Source: Phocaeicola_A sp036804505 (GTDB taxonomy: Bacteria > Bacteroidota > Bacteroidia > Bacteroidales > Bacteroidaceae). Taken from it: a stretch of 64,000 nucleotides of DNA. Below, piece by piece: positions 1 to 9,562 of this stretch (position 1 is its first letter; each line of letters begins with the position of its first letter). The stretch is taken from the NCBI GenBank assembly GCA_036804505.1, contig DAIRSI010000005.1, positions 75,497 to 139,496 of the forward strand, read 5' to 3'. Under the pieces are notes generated by a model that made no database searches, was not told the DNA's origin, and saw nothing but the letters and a program-made list of their open reading frames with translations. Made by a program: the position numbers and the translations under genes.

Positions 1-1
1 A

Positions 2-850
2 GCTATGACAGATTTCTCTGCACTGATTTCCAATCCGAAGTTGATTTTGGTTGGAGCTGCAGCCCAATTTGGTATCTTTGGAGCATACATGATTGCCTTG
101 CTGATAGGTTTCGAGCCTAACCAGGCAGCCGGTATCGCTATTATCGGTGGAGCCGATGGCCCTACAGCAATCTTCTTGTCATCCAAACTTTCACCAAACT
201 TGTTGGGGGCTATTGCCGTATCGGCATACTCCTACATGGCGTGCGTACCGCTGATACAACCACCGGTAATGCGTCTGCTGACGACAAAGCAAGAACGTTT
301 GATACGAATGAGACCTGCCCGTCAGGTATCTCATACAGAGAAAATTCTGTTCCCAATCATCGGTTTGTTGCTTACTTGCTTCGTAGTACCTTCAGGTCTT
401 CCTCTTTTGGGTATGCTGTTCTTCGGTAATATCCTTAAGGAAAGCGGTTGTACAAGACGTTTGGCAGATACAGCTGCAGGTCCTCTGACTGATGTGATCA
501 TCACCTTGTTGGGTATGACGGTTGGTGCTTCAACTCAAGCATCCCAGTTCCTTACCCCAAGTACTTTGGGCGTATTCTTCTTAGGTTTCTGTGCATTCAT
601 TATCGCTACTGCTTCAGGAGTATTGTTTGTTAAGTTCTTCAACTTGTTCTTGAAGAAAGGCAACAAGATGAATCCTCTTATCGGTAATGCCGGAGTCTCT
701 GCCGTGCCAATGTCAGCACGTATCTCGCAAAAAATCGGTTTGGAATATGATTCGACCAATTATTTGTTGATGCATGCTATGGGCCCGAACGTTGCCGGTG
801 TAATCGGTTCTGCCGTTGCAGCAGGTGTTTTGCTTGGATTCCTTAACTAA
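2..850 (+). CDS. Na+-translocating decarboxylase beta subunit (OadB/MmdB family), 5'-truncated by window
   Basis: This is the integral-membrane beta subunit of a biotin-dependent sodium-pump decarboxylase (oxaloacetate, methylmalonyl-CoA or glutaconyl-CoA type). It decarboxylates carboxybiotin and exports Na+. The frame is already open at the first bases. About 282 residues are visible, against roughly 380-430 in the family, so the 5' end lies outside the window. The GGADGPTAIF segment near visible residue 50 carries the Asp used for Na+ and proton coupling in the family, and NVAGVIGSAVAAG lies near the C-terminus. Several hydrophobic helices are evident. In succinate/propionate-forming Bacteroidales a methylmalonyl-CoA decarboxylase role is plausible, but the substrate cannot be read from the beta subunit alone. 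A strong terminator follows. Confidence 0.93.
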   Translation, partial: AMTDFSALISNPKLILVGAAAQFGIFGAYMIALLIGFEPNQAAGIAIIGGADGPTAIFLSSKLSPNLLGAIAVSAYSYMACVPLIQPPVMRLLTTKQERLIRMRPARQVSHTEKILFPIIGLLLTCFVVPSGLPLLGMLFFGNILKESGCTRRLADTAAGPLTDVIITLLGMTVGASTQASQFLTPSTLGVFFLGFCAFIIATASGVLFVKFFNLFLKKGNKMNPLIGNAGVSAVPMSARISQKIGLEYDSTNYLLMHAMGPNVAGVIGSAVAAGVLLGFLN

Positions 851-881
851 AGGATAAAGACACTTCTTTACAGAATAATAA

Positions 882-917
882 AAAAATAAGCCTGGATGAT
901 TCCAGGCTTATTTTTTG
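882..917. terminator. Rho-independent terminator, bidirectional
   Basis: A perfect stem (AATAAGCCTGGA pairing with TCCAGGCTTATT, 4-nt loop) is flanked by A-runs on the left and T-runs on the right. It can end both the decarboxylase transcript and the convergent panC-panD transcript. Confidence 0.9.
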
Positions 918-964
918 TTATATAAAGAAAATGAGAATTCACCAACAGACGCCCGCTTTCTTTG

Positions 965-1315
965 TTATTCTATAATTTTATTATTTTCATCAGGGAAAAC
1001 CAGTGAAGGCTTGAACGCCTTGGCTTCTTCAAAATCCATCAATGCATATGACATGACAATAATAACGTCACCTACCTGCACCTTACGTGCAGCAGCTCCA
1101 TTCAGGCAAATGCATCCGCTCCCTCTTTTACCCTTGATAATATACGTTTCGAACCGTTCCCCATTATTATTGTCGGCAATGTAGACCTTCTCTCCTGCTA
1201 TCATATTAGCAGCATCCATCAAATCTTCATCAATTGTGATACTACCCATATAATTAAGATTGGCCTCCGTGACATGAGCACAATGTATCTTTGATTTTAG
1301 AACTTCTATCATCAT
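965..1315 (-). CDS. panD: Aspartate 1-decarboxylase
   Basis: Pyruvoyl-dependent enzyme that converts L-aspartate to beta-alanine for pantothenate synthesis in the cytoplasm. The protein has 116 residues, a normal length. The self-cleavage site is visible as Y22-M-G24-S25, with Gly24-Ser25 at exactly the position known from E. coli PanD; cleavage there makes the pyruvoyl group. The MMIEV start gives this numbering. The gene lies 11 nt downstream of panC on the same strand, so the two form a panC-panD operon supplying both halves of the last pantothenate step. Confidence 0.97.
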   Translation of the reverse strand: MMIEVLKSKIHCAHVTEANLNYMGSITIDEDLMDAANMIAGEKVYIADNNNGERFETYIIKGKRGSGCICLNGAAARKVQVGDVIIVMSYALMDFEEAKAFKPSLVFPDENNKIIE

Positions 1316-1326
1316 GTTTCTATCGC

Positions 1327-2175
1327 TTATTCATCTTTATACTTTATATTGTCTATCAATCTCACCTCACCGCAGAAAACAGTAATGCAGCCAACAATAC
1401 TCTTTGAATCATTCCAGTTCTGCACAGGCTGCAAGGAAACTCCATCTACAATTTCAAAATACTCCAAACGCAGACCATTCTTTGAACCAATGGATTCTTC
1501 CACAAATTTCAAAGTGTCGCCTACAGTATGGGCCGAAGCAAAATCTTTGCTGGCAAACAAGGTTTGGGAAATACCAAGGGCAGTCTTTCTGTCTTGAGCA
1601 GACAAACGCTGGTTTCGACTGCTCAAAGCCAGCCCGTCTTTCTCCCTTACGATAGGACAACCAACGATTTCAATGCCCAACTTTAAATCAGCTACCATTC
1701 TACGGATAATTGCCAACTGCTGATAATCCTTCTCACCAAAATAAGCCCTATCCGGCTTAACGATATAGAACAACTTCGAAACAATCTGACATACCCCATT
1801 GAAATGTCCGGGACGGAAACGTCCTTCCATCACAGTATCCAAAGGTGGATAACTGAAATGTCTTGTATCAGGTTCCGGATATATCTCGCTGACCTCAGGA
1901 GCAAAGACGTACGCTGCACCTATTGATTCCAATAGTTTGCAGTCGGCATCCAATGTATGAGGATACTTTTCCAAATCTTTTTTGTCATTGAACTGTGTAG
2001 GATTGACAAAGACACTGACAACCGCTACGTCATTTTCGAGCACACACTTTTTAACTAACGAAGCATGTCCTTCATGAAGTGCACCCATTGTAGGGACCAA
2101 ACCGATTTTCTTTCCTTGCTGCTGCAATGGCTGTAACAAAGATTGTAACTTCTGAATTGTATTAACTACTTTCAT
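1327..2175 (-). CDS. panC: Pantothenate synthetase
   Basis: ATP-dependent ligase joining pantoate and beta-alanine to pantothenate. The protein has 282 residues, the normal length. The nucleotide-binding PTMGALHEGH motif is at residues 28-37, GEKDYQQ in the middle of the protein, and SSRNQRL follows in the segment that binds ATP and pantoate. It is the first gene of a panC-panD operon. The roughly 245-bp AT-rich gap upstream is shared with the divergent GT5-like gene and must hold both promoters. Confidence 0.97.
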   Translation of the reverse strand: MKVVNTIQKLQSLLQPLQQQGKKIGLVPTMGALHEGHASLVKKCVLENDVAVVSVFVNPTQFNDKKDLEKYPHTLDADCKLLESIGAAYVFAPEVSEIYPEPDTRHFSYPPLDTVMEGRFRPGHFNGVCQIVSKLFYIVKPDRAYFGEKDYQQLAIIRRMVADLKLGIEIVGCPIVREKDGLALSSRNQRLSAQDRKTALGISQTLFASKDFASAHTVGDTLKFVEESIGSKNGLRLEYFEIVDGVSLQPVQNWNDSKSIVGCITVFCGEVRLIDNIKYKDE

Positions 2176-2363
2176 TTTATTAATAAATTATTGCCTCTTT
2201 ATGAAAAGACCTGCAAAATAAGTTATAATTTATCACATAAAGAAAAAATAAGATGAATTTGTGCAAACTTTATCTAATGTTAACGCCTTCATTAACTTCC
2301 CATAATATTTGATTTACAACGACTTAACATAACATAATAAATAATTAATCTTAACTTCTGACG

Positions 2364-2390
2364 TTTTATCCTGTATTTTTATTATCTTTG
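2364..2390 (+). promoter_or_regulatory. Bacteroidetes-type promoter for the GT5-like gene
   Basis: TATCTTTG at 2383-2390 matches the -7 consensus TAnnTTTG. A T-rich -33-like element (TTTT near 2364) lies about 19 bp upstream. The predicted start of transcription falls about 25 nt before the ATG at 2422. Confidence 0.6.
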
Positions 2391-2421
2391 CAAAATAATT
2401 TATGAGAAAGGCTAAAACAAA

Positions 2422-3234
2422 ATGAAGGCAAAAAAAGTTTTATTTATTACTCAAGAAATCACACCATACGTACCCGAAACAGAAATGTCGTTAGTCGGAA
2501 GATTTCTTCCGCAGGCCATTCAAGAGAAAGGGAGAGAAATAAGGACTTTTATGCCGAAGTGGGGATGCATAAACGAGCGTAGAAATCAGCTTCATGAGGT
2601 AATCAGATTGTCTGGAATGAACCTGATTATTGATGATACGGATCATCCGTTGATTATCAAAGTCGCTTCTATCCAATCAGCCAGAATGCAGGTATATTTT
2701 ATTGACAATGATGATTATTTCCAACATCGTGAGATGGTTTGTGATGAGAACGGAAAGGAATACGAAGATAATGATGAACGTACTATCTTCTATGCCCGCG
2801 GTGTCTTGGAAACAGTAAAGAAATTACGCTGGACTCCGGATATTATTCATTGCCATGGATGGATCACCTCTCTGATTCCTCTCTACGTTAAAACCGCCTA
2901 TAAGGAGGAACCTTCGTTCAGAGACTCAAAAATTGTTTACTCCGTTTACAATGATGATTTCAAATCAGAATATCCGGATGACTTTGTTCAAAGATTGAAA
3001 ATCAAAAACATAAGTGACGAAGATGTGAAATCATTGGAATCGCCCATCAATTATGCAGAGATTCAAAAGCTTGCCATCAGATATTCTGACGGAATTATAC
3101 AAAACAGCGAACATACTCTTCAGGAATTAACGGATTTTGCCAAAGAGTCCCAGATTCCGGTTTTGGATTTTCAGGCAGGTGACAATTATGCAGATGCTTT
3201 TGAGTCTTTCTACGACGAGATTATGGAAAAGTAA
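2422..3234 (+). CDS. GT5 (glycogen/starch synthase) N-terminal catalytic-domain protein, lone N-lobe
   Basis: The protein resembles the N-terminal Rossmann lobe of glycogen synthase (GlgA, GT5): it opens VLFITQEITPYVPET, then has FMPKWGCINERR and PDIIHCHGW, all typical of the family. It has only 270 residues, where GlgA has about 480, and lacks the C-terminal nucleotide-sugar lobe. The KxGGL substrate motif expected near residue 20 is replaced (ETEMSLVG). It is therefore unlikely to be a complete synthase. It sits beside the glycogen operon (debranching enzyme, GT4 synthase, GH57), which points to a glycogen-related, perhaps regulatory or scaffolding, role. That role is inference. Confidence 0.85.
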   Translation: MKAKKVLFITQEITPYVPETEMSLVGRFLPQAIQEKGREIRTFMPKWGCINERRNQLHEVIRLSGMNLIIDDTDHPLIIKVASIQSARMQVYFIDNDDYFQHREMVCDENGKEYEDNDERTIFYARGVLETVKKLRWTPDIIHCHGWITSLIPLYVKTAYKEEPSFRDSKIVYSVYNDDFKSEYPDDFVQRLKIKNISDEDVKSLESPINYAEIQKLAIRYSDGIIQNSEHTLQELTDFAKESQIPVLDFQAGDNYADAFESFYDEIMEK

Positions 3235-3263
3235 TATTAACTTCATAGGATTAGTTTTTATAT

Positions 3264-4712
3264 ATGAAAATTATTAGTTATATCGGAACATTATTACTCG
3301 TTCTTCTAATGACGGGATGTGACGACTCTCTTGACAGCACAGGAAGCAGCATGATTCCTGATAAAGACAAGCTTACCATTTGGACAGACAGCGCAAATGT
3401 ATCCGTCAATTCGTTAATTGTTGGAGACTCCATCTATGCAAGATCGTCTATAGCTTATCTCGGCAAATATACGGATCCTGATACAAATACCAAAATAGAA
3501 TCGGATTTCCTTGCACAACTCCATTGCCGTGAAAATTTTGAGTTTCCTAATAACATTCAGAATAAAAAAGCCACCAAAGTCATTCTCAGACTATATTTCG
3601 ATAAATTCTTTGGTGATTCACTCAATTCGTGCAAACTAAGTGTATACCCTTTGAATAAAGCAATGGACGATAATAAAAATCTCTATACGAACCTGAAACC
3701 GGAAGAGTATTATGACGTGACCCAGCAACCTCTTGCTACAAAGACATATACAGCGGCAGATTATTCCATAACGGATTCGGCTCGCTGGAGCAGCAGTTAT
3801 TACAAAAATGTGGCCGTTACTTTACCGGTAGAAATAGGGACACAGATGATTCAGAAATTTTATGAAACCAATGCCCAAGGAGACAGCATAGGAAAAGAAT
3901 ATTTCAAGAATCCTTACAAATTTATCAATAACGTAAACAAAGGATATTACGTGAAATGCGAACGTGGAGACGGAACCATTCTCTATGTTAATCAGGCACA
4001 ACTTGAAGTTTATTTCAATTATCTCGAAAAAAGTAAAACCGGTCTTAAAGACTCTTTAATTACAGCAGCCGGAATATTCGGTGCAACAAACGAGGTAGTA
4101 CAAGCTAATAAATTCAAGACAACAGGATTAAAAGAATACGTTCAAAAACAAGATTCTGAAAACAATGGAGCGGCTATAAGAACTCCGGTGGGAGTATTTG
4201 CAGAAGTGACTCTTCCGGTAAAAAGTGTTTCCGAAAAAGATTCACTAAATTCAGCTCAACTGGTATTCAGACGTTACAATGACAATGGTACAGCCAAATA
4301 TAAAATGAATGTACCTTCGACCTTATTGATGGTGAGGAAAAAAGATATGTACACATTCTTCGAAAAGGATAAAGTATATGATAATATCACATCTTATATA
4401 GGATCTTATGTTTCGAACACTAGTTCATCATCTTCATCGACTTATAATTCCTATGCTTTTAACAATATTGGAAACCTAATACACTATTGTCAAAGGGAAA
4501 GGAACCAGGGTCTTAAAACGGATCCCAATTGGGAAAGCAATAATCCTGACTGGAACAAAGTGGTTTTGATTCCTATCACCTATTCCACTGCAAATACAAG
4601 TAGCAGTACGACTATCATTACTTCAGTTAAACATGACTTACAGCCTGGCGCCACTTGTATAAAGAAAGATAATGTCAAATTAAAATTGATCTACAGTACA
4701 TTCAATAAATAA
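3264..4712 (+). CDS. DUF4270 family lipoprotein
   Basis: A 482-residue lipoprotein. The signal sequence ends in a lipobox, LLMTGC, with the lipidated Cys at about residue 19, followed by DDS, which may favour surface exposure or retention. The body resembles the DUF4270 family of Bacteroidetes (IPD..., TYTA, then beta-rich segments), whose function is unknown. A Ser-rich stretch (SSSSSS) lies near residue 390. It starts 29 nt after the GT5-like gene and is probably co-transcribed with it. A strong terminator follows directly. Confidence 0.85.
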   Translation: MKIISYIGTLLLVLLMTGCDDSLDSTGSSMIPDKDKLTIWTDSANVSVNSLIVGDSIYARSSIAYLGKYTDPDTNTKIESDFLAQLHCRENFEFPNNIQNKKATKVILRLYFDKFFGDSLNSCKLSVYPLNKAMDDNKNLYTNLKPEEYYDVTQQPLATKTYTAADYSITDSARWSSSYYKNVAVTLPVEIGTQMIQKFYETNAQGDSIGKEYFKNPYKFINNVNKGYYVKCERGDGTILYVNQAQLEVYFNYLEKSKTGLKDSLITAAGIFGATNEVVQANKFKTTGLKEYVQKQDSENNGAAIRTPVGVFAEVTLPVKSVSEKDSLNSAQLVFRRYNDNGTAKYKMNVPSTLLMVRKKDMYTFFEKDKVYDNITSYIGSYVSNTSSSSSSTYNSYAFNNIGNLIHYCQRERNQGLKTDPNWESNNPDWNKVVLIPITYSTANTSSSTTIITSVKHDLQPGATCIKKDNVKLKLIYSTFNK

Positions 4713-4744
4713 AAAAAAGCTGCTTTACAAAGCAGCTTTTTTTA
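4711..4744. terminator. Rho-independent terminator, bidirectional
   Basis: Hairpin AAAGCTGCTTT / AAAGCAGCTTT with a 2-nt loop, flanked by A8 and T7. It separates the DUF4270 gene from the convergent GH57 operon. Confidence 0.9.
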
Positions 4745-4758
4745 TTCGTATCTCAATC

Positions 4759-6171
4759 TTACTTTTTTGTAGGTTCTTTTTTCTGGGCGGAAACAACTTT
4801 TTTAGATACAGCTTTCTTGGATGCTACCTTCTTAGGCGCTGTCTCTTTTTCAGAAACGGAAGCGATATTCTTTTTCTCAGTCTTAGCAAGTTTATCGTGT
4901 AATTTTTCAATTTCCTTGTTAAGAGCCGACAATTCTTCACCCTGATTCTTGATAGTTGTCAGTAAGGAATTCAACTCCTCGTTATCTATATCGGCCGGAT
5001 AAAGTGAATTAACTCTATTAATAAAATCACCCAATATGTTCATATAGTTAGTGAATGCATCATAGGGAGAATCATAAATACCCCTGTCAAAGCCACAAGA
5101 ACAATTCTTAGTAGTCATAAAGCGGAAATTATTACTTGCCTGCAGATAATCCCAGTCCTGTTTGATTCTACGATCCTGGCACAAAAGAACACGCTCCGCA
5201 ACACTGTATAATTTATTGAAAGCCTCCCTCTGCATAATATTACCAAGCCAACTGCTGATGTCTCTTTCTTCATCGACCCATGACATAGGATAGGGTACAT
5301 CCACCTGCCCCACTGATTTCAATTTTGAACAGATTTCCGTAGGAGTTGAAAAAGTAATACCTTTTGATTTGGCCTCTGCCGGCAAGGCTTTCATGAATTC
5401 AAGAATATTTGAGGATAAAGGCTGAGCAATGCCCAAAGCCGAAAGTTCCATAAAGACGTTAATAACTTGCTCCTCTTGAGGCAAAGATGCTATCCAGTCA
5501 ATATAGGTGCTTGCAAACAACGGATACTCATTCCATTCTGAATTTGAAAAGCGAAGACTTATATCATCAGAGAGCTTAAAATCACGTAACAAAATTTTCA
5601 GGTTCGGATTCATACTGCAATGATACAAATAGTGGGGACTCTTCCAACCCAAAACATGCTTGGCTCCTTCAGTAAGCATCCCTTTGAATCCCATATCAGC
5701 AACTATACTGCCTATCTCGTCAGAATAAATCAAGCTTGAGTTACGACAAACCTTAGGAACCTGTCCAAACATTTGTTTGATTTTCTTTTTCATTCTATTC
5801 AGTTCCTCACGAAAGCATTCCTCATTGGCCAAAGAAGACAAGCCATGAGAATAAGGCTCGGCAAGGAATTCACAGCATCCCGTAGAATTCAGTTCCTGAA
5901 GAAGACTGACAACAGAAGGAGCATGCACTTCCAACTGTTCCAAAGCAACACCGGAGATTGACAAAGCTACCTTGAAAAACTGTCCGTTTTCCTTAGCCAT
6001 CTGAATCAAAGTCTGCAAAGCAGGAATATATGAGCGTTCGGCTACTTCCGAGATTGTTTTCTCATTTTCATAATCATCATAATAATAATGGTCGGTACCA
6101 ATATTAAAGAAACGGTATCTCTTTAAATGAATGATTTGATGTATTTCAAAATATAAGCAAATTGTTTTCAT
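4759..6171 (-). CDS. GH57 alpha-amylase-like protein with substituted nucleophile
   Basis: A 470-residue cytoplasmic protein of glycoside hydrolase family 57. It opens ICLYFEIHQ, has CEFLAEPYSHGL near residues 100-111, RNSSLIYSDEIG at 143-154 and LLRDFKLSDDISLRF at about 194-208. In active GH57 amylases the third conserved region reads RNTEL with Glu as nucleophile. Here the matching residue, 146, is Ser, while the Asp of region 4 (SDDI) is kept. Alpha-amylase-like GH57 proteins with incomplete catalytic residues are known in this phylum, as I recall, so this may be a glucan-binding rather than glucan-cleaving protein. The C-terminus is a Lys/Ala/Val-rich tail preceded by a coiled-coil-like segment (LNKEIEKLHDKLAKTEKK). 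Third gene of the debranching enzyme-GT4-GH57 operon, 17 nt after GT4. Confidence 0.9.
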   Translation of the reverse strand: MKTICLYFEIHQIIHLKRYRFFNIGTDHYYYDDYENEKTISEVAERSYIPALQTLIQMAKENGQFFKVALSISGVALEQLEVHAPSVVSLLQELNSTGCCEFLAEPYSHGLSSLANEECFREELNRMKKKIKQMFGQVPKVCRNSSLIYSDEIGSIVADMGFKGMLTEGAKHVLGWKSPHYLYHCSMNPNLKILLRDFKLSDDISLRFSNSEWNEYPLFASTYIDWIASLPQEEQVINVFMELSALGIAQPLSSNILEFMKALPAEAKSKGITFSTPTEICSKLKSVGQVDVPYPMSWVDEERDISSWLGNIMQREAFNKLYSVAERVLLCQDRRIKQDWDYLQASNNFRFMTTKNCSCGFDRGIYDSPYDAFTNYMNILGDFINRVNSLYPADIDNEELNSLLTTIKNQGEELSALNKEIEKLHDKLAKTEKKNIASVSEKETAPKKVASKKAVSKKVVSAQKKEPTKK

Positions 6172-6188
6172 ATCTAATGTATTTACGA

Positions 6189-7457
6189 TTAACGATAATT
6201 CTTGATAACTTGTTCATAAATATTACGTATCTTCAGGCCTACCTTGTCCCACGTAATGCCATCCACCTCTTTTTTCCCTTCCACTTTAAGAAATTCATAA
6301 AGAGAAGGATTGGTACAAATGGAATAAATGGCATCAGCCATGGCATGTATGTCCCAATAGTCCAATTTGACGCATTTATCAAGTATTTCCGCACATCCCG
6401 ACTGTTTTGAGATGATTGTCGGCACGCAGCATTGCATAGCTTCCAATGGGGATATACCAAAAGGTTCAGAAACGGAAGGCATGATATACACATCACTGGC
6501 TTTGAGAACCTCATAGACCTGTTTGCCTTTCATAAAACCTGGAAAATGAAAGCGATCAGCAATACCTCTTTGGGCAACCAGACGAATCATCGGTACCAGC
6601 ATATCACCGTTTCCCGCCATAACAAAACGGATATGGCGTGTACGATTCAATACCAAAGCCGCAGCCTCAACAAAATATTCAGGTCCTTTTTGCATGGTGA
6701 TTCGACCAAGGAAAGTAACTAGTTTTTCTTTAGGATTCTTCTGAGGAACAATGTCTTGAATTTCCTGTGACAAGGGTGAAACCGCATTGTGTACAGTAGA
6801 AACCTTATGAGGGTCCTGGAAATATTTGTGAATAACAGTCTGTCGAGTCAGTTCACTTACACACATAATGTGATCGGCATGATCCATTCCATTCTTTTCT
6901 ATTGCATAGACACTAGGATTTACATTTCCCCTGCTTCTGTCGAAATCAGTGGCATGTACATGTAGGATCAAAGGTTTTCCGCTCACCTGCTTGGCATGAA
7001 TGCCGGCAGGATAAGTCAACCAGTCATGGGAATGGATAATATCAAACTGCTGCTGGCGTGCAACAACTCCTGCCACAATAGAATAATTATTGATTTCCTC
7101 CTGCAGATTGTCCGGATAACGTCCTGAAAATTCCATACACCCCAAATCATTCGTATGCATATAATTAAAGTCCGCATAGATATGATCTCTCAAATCATAA
7201 TACAATTGGGGATCCATATAACCGCCTACACGACTGTTCACATAATCCCATTGTACATCACGCCAAACAATAGGCACGCTGTTCATTCCAATAATTTTCA
7301 GAAAACTCTGATCTTCATCTCCCCAAGGTTTCGGAATGCAGAAAGTAATCTCCATATCATCCTGCTGAGACAGTCCCTTGGTCAGACCATAGCTTGCTGT
7401 CCCCAAACCTCCCAAAATATGAGGAGGAAATTCCCATCCAAACATTAATACTTTCAT
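6189..7457 (-). CDS. GT4-type glycogen synthase / glycosyltransferase
   Basis: A 422-residue glycosyltransferase with two Rossmann lobes. The N-terminus carries GGLG at 16-19, typical of glycogen/sucrose synthase-like enzymes. HSHDWLTYPAG and LHVHATDFDRS follow. The C-terminal lobe begins at VTFLGRITMQKGPEYF and has the E-x7-E motif of GT4 (SEPFGISPLEAM). It probably extends alpha-1,4-glucan from a nucleotide sugar in the cytoplasm. It lies 3 nt downstream of the debranching enzyme gene and 17 nt upstream of GH57, so all three act as one glycogen operon. Other GT4 functions cannot be excluded, but the context is strong. Confidence 0.92.
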   Translation of the reverse strand: MKVLMFGWEFPPHILGGLGTASYGLTKGLSQQDDMEITFCIPKPWGDEDQSFLKIIGMNSVPIVWRDVQWDYVNSRVGGYMDPQLYYDLRDHIYADFNYMHTNDLGCMEFSGRYPDNLQEEINNYSIVAGVVARQQQFDIIHSHDWLTYPAGIHAKQVSGKPLILHVHATDFDRSRGNVNPSVYAIEKNGMDHADHIMCVSELTRQTVIHKYFQDPHKVSTVHNAVSPLSQEIQDIVPQKNPKEKLVTFLGRITMQKGPEYFVEAAALVLNRTRHIRFVMAGNGDMLVPMIRLVAQRGIADRFHFPGFMKGKQVYEVLKASDVYIMPSVSEPFGISPLEAMQCCVPTIISKQSGCAEILDKCVKLDYWDIHAMADAIYSICTNPSLYEFLKVEGKKEVDGITWDKVGLKIRNIYEQVIKNYR

Positions 7458-7460
7458 TTT

Positions 7461-9413
7461 CTATTCCTCCTGTTTATATTCATATTTATTCAACAACTTC
7501 AAGCTGCGAAGAATCTCGGCAATATTCATTGCAAATGATACTGCACCCCTACCTCGGAAAGGCGGATTCCCATCAAAAAGTTCAGGAATGGAACCAATAC
7601 AGTGGGATGTCATTTCATCTTCATAACTTATTAACTGCCTTTCTACAAACGAAACACCGCTCATTTTGTATATTCTCAAATAGGCTTCAAAATAAAAGCC
7701 ACACAACCATGGCCAGGCTGTACCTTGATGATAAGCATAATCACGCTGCGTCTGTGGTCCTTCATAATTCGGATTGTAACCTCCACTCTTTGGACTTAAA
7801 GAACGAAGTCCTTTTGGAGTAAGCAATTCCTTTGTTATAATATCCAAGACTCCTTTTCGCTGAGTTATATTCAACGGAGAGTAATCCAACGCTATGGCAA
7901 AAACCATATTGGGCCTTACACTCCAGTCTATCATCTTGCCATCAACATAATCATACAAATAACCGTATTCATTCAAGAAGGTTGAAACAAATGACGCTTT
8001 ACTTATCTCAGCCAATTGTGACAGTTTATCCGCTTTTTCTATGTTTCCGCTTTCTTTAAGCATATCCGAGACAAAACACAAAGCATTATACCACAAAGCA
8101 TTCACTTCGACTATATATCCTGAACGTGGAACAACCGGACGACCATTTATCGTGGAGTTCATCCATGTCACAGCTTTTTCTTTCCCGTTTGTGAATAAAA
8201 GACCGTTTTCATGAAGGAAAAGATTCTCGTGAGTTCCTTTGCATATAAAATCAACAATATCTTCTGACAATTTCAAATATCTGGAAAGAAATGCATTCTT
8301 AGAAACCATTCTGGAATACTGTTGCAAGCACCATACTGCCCACAGCAAAACATCCGGATGTTCCATCTCGTAAATTTTCAAATCGGATTGTTCTCCTTTA
8401 ATAAAAGAATAGATAGCTTGTTCAGCCGTTTTCATTGCCGATTCAAATTCATCTTTTTCATCGATTGCCAAAGTCAGACCCGGCAAAGATATGAACATAT
8501 CCCGGGCACGGCACTTAAACCAAGGATATCCTGCCAGAATATAATGATTTTGTCCTTGCTTGTTGTGGAACTGGTGAGCGGAATTTGTAAGACAATGCAT
8601 AAAACTGTCTCGGGGAGTGCGATCATCTACTTCTTTCTGGAATACGCGCCGAAGAGTGTTTGTATTGCATTCCGATATTCCTCCTGAAAAGACCACCGAT
8701 TCCCCTTTTTTGATTTCTACCTCAAAGTATCCGGGAACATACAAGTCTTCATTAAAAGCATAACCACGTTCCTGCTCTTTAGGATACTCGATTCCTCTGT
8801 ACCAATCCGGTGTATAATGAAATTCATTTTTCTTGTTGAGCTGCATGAAAAGTTCGGGATAACCCGGATACATGCATGTTTTGATTCCATTAGAAACAGT
8901 ATCATAATTTTTATTGGCCTGGGCATTTTCATGAGTATACTGACGCACACTTCTAAAAGCCAAAAAAGGCCTGAGTCTGAGTATGGTAGAAGAATGTGCA
9001 TCCATTAACGTATAGCGGATAAGAATTCTATTCTCATGGTGAACAAAAACTTTTTCCTTCTTCAAGATGACTCCCCCCACACGATAGATGGTAGTAGGCA
9101 CTTTATCACAATTGAACTCACGGATATACTTATGCCCTCTGGGACTGAAATTATTACCTTGATATTTGTGCAGACCCAGATTGAATTCCGCCCCATGCTG
9201 AATGACAGTTTCATCCAAAGAAGAAAGCAGCACATGGTTTTCATCATCTAATTGGGGAACAGGAATAACAAGTAATCCGTGATATTTTCTCGTATTACAG
9301 TCGACAATAGTCGTACAGTGATAAGCCCCTGAGCGGTTTGTCCGAAGAATTTCTTTTGGCAATGACTCTTCCAAATTAGTCATAAGAGTCTTATCAAATC
9401 GCAAATAACTCAT
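7461..9413 (-). CDS. Glycogen debranching enzyme (amylo-alpha-1,6-glucosidase type, GH133-like)
   Basis: A 650-residue cytoplasmic enzyme. The N-terminal domain (about residues 1-270) starts LPKEILRTNRSGAYHCT with YHGLLV, typical of bacterial GDE N-terminal domains. The C-terminal (alpha/alpha)6 GDE_C domain has FKCRARDMFISLPGLTLA, TWMNSTINGRPVVPRSGY, NALWYNAL and YHQGTAWPWLCGFY. It removes alpha-1,6 branches of glycogen. First gene of the operon with GT4 and GH57. The 149-bp gap upstream is shared with the divergent rhomboid gene. Confidence 0.94.
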   Translation of the reverse strand: MSYLRFDKTLMTNLEESLPKEILRTNRSGAYHCTTIVDCNTRKYHGLLVIPVPQLDDENHVLLSSLDETVIQHGAEFNLGLHKYQGNNFSPRGHKYIREFNCDKVPTTIYRVGGVILKKEKVFVHHENRILIRYTLMDAHSSTILRLRPFLAFRSVRQYTHENAQANKNYDTVSNGIKTCMYPGYPELFMQLNKKNEFHYTPDWYRGIEYPKEQERGYAFNEDLYVPGYFEVEIKKGESVVFSGGISECNTNTLRRVFQKEVDDRTPRDSFMHCLTNSAHQFHNKQGQNHYILAGYPWFKCRARDMFISLPGLTLAIDEKDEFESAMKTAEQAIYSFIKGEQSDLKIYEMEHPDVLLWAVWCLQQYSRMVSKNAFLSRYLKLSEDIVDFICKGTHENLFLHENGLLFTNGKEKAVTWMNSTINGRPVVPRSGYIVEVNALWYNALCFVSDMLKESGNIEKADKLSQLAEISKASFVSTFLNEYGYLYDYVDGKMIDWSVRPNMVFAIALDYSPLNITQRKGVLDIITKELLTPKGLRSLSPKSGGYNPNYEGPQTQRDYAYHQGTAWPWLCGFYFEAYLRIYKMSGVSFVERQLISYEDEMTSHCIGSIPELFDGNPPFRGRGAVSFAMNIAEILRSLKLLNKYEYKQEE

Positions 9414-9562
9414 AGTTTATATTTTTTAAGGTATATATTATCCATTCATTGTTATCCTCAAAAGTAATAAAAAGAATGGAAATAAAAAATGAATTGGCGT
9501 TTTTTTTCTTTTTCTCCTTTTTATTTAGTTGCTTTGCATAAGATTATAACAATAATTTTACA

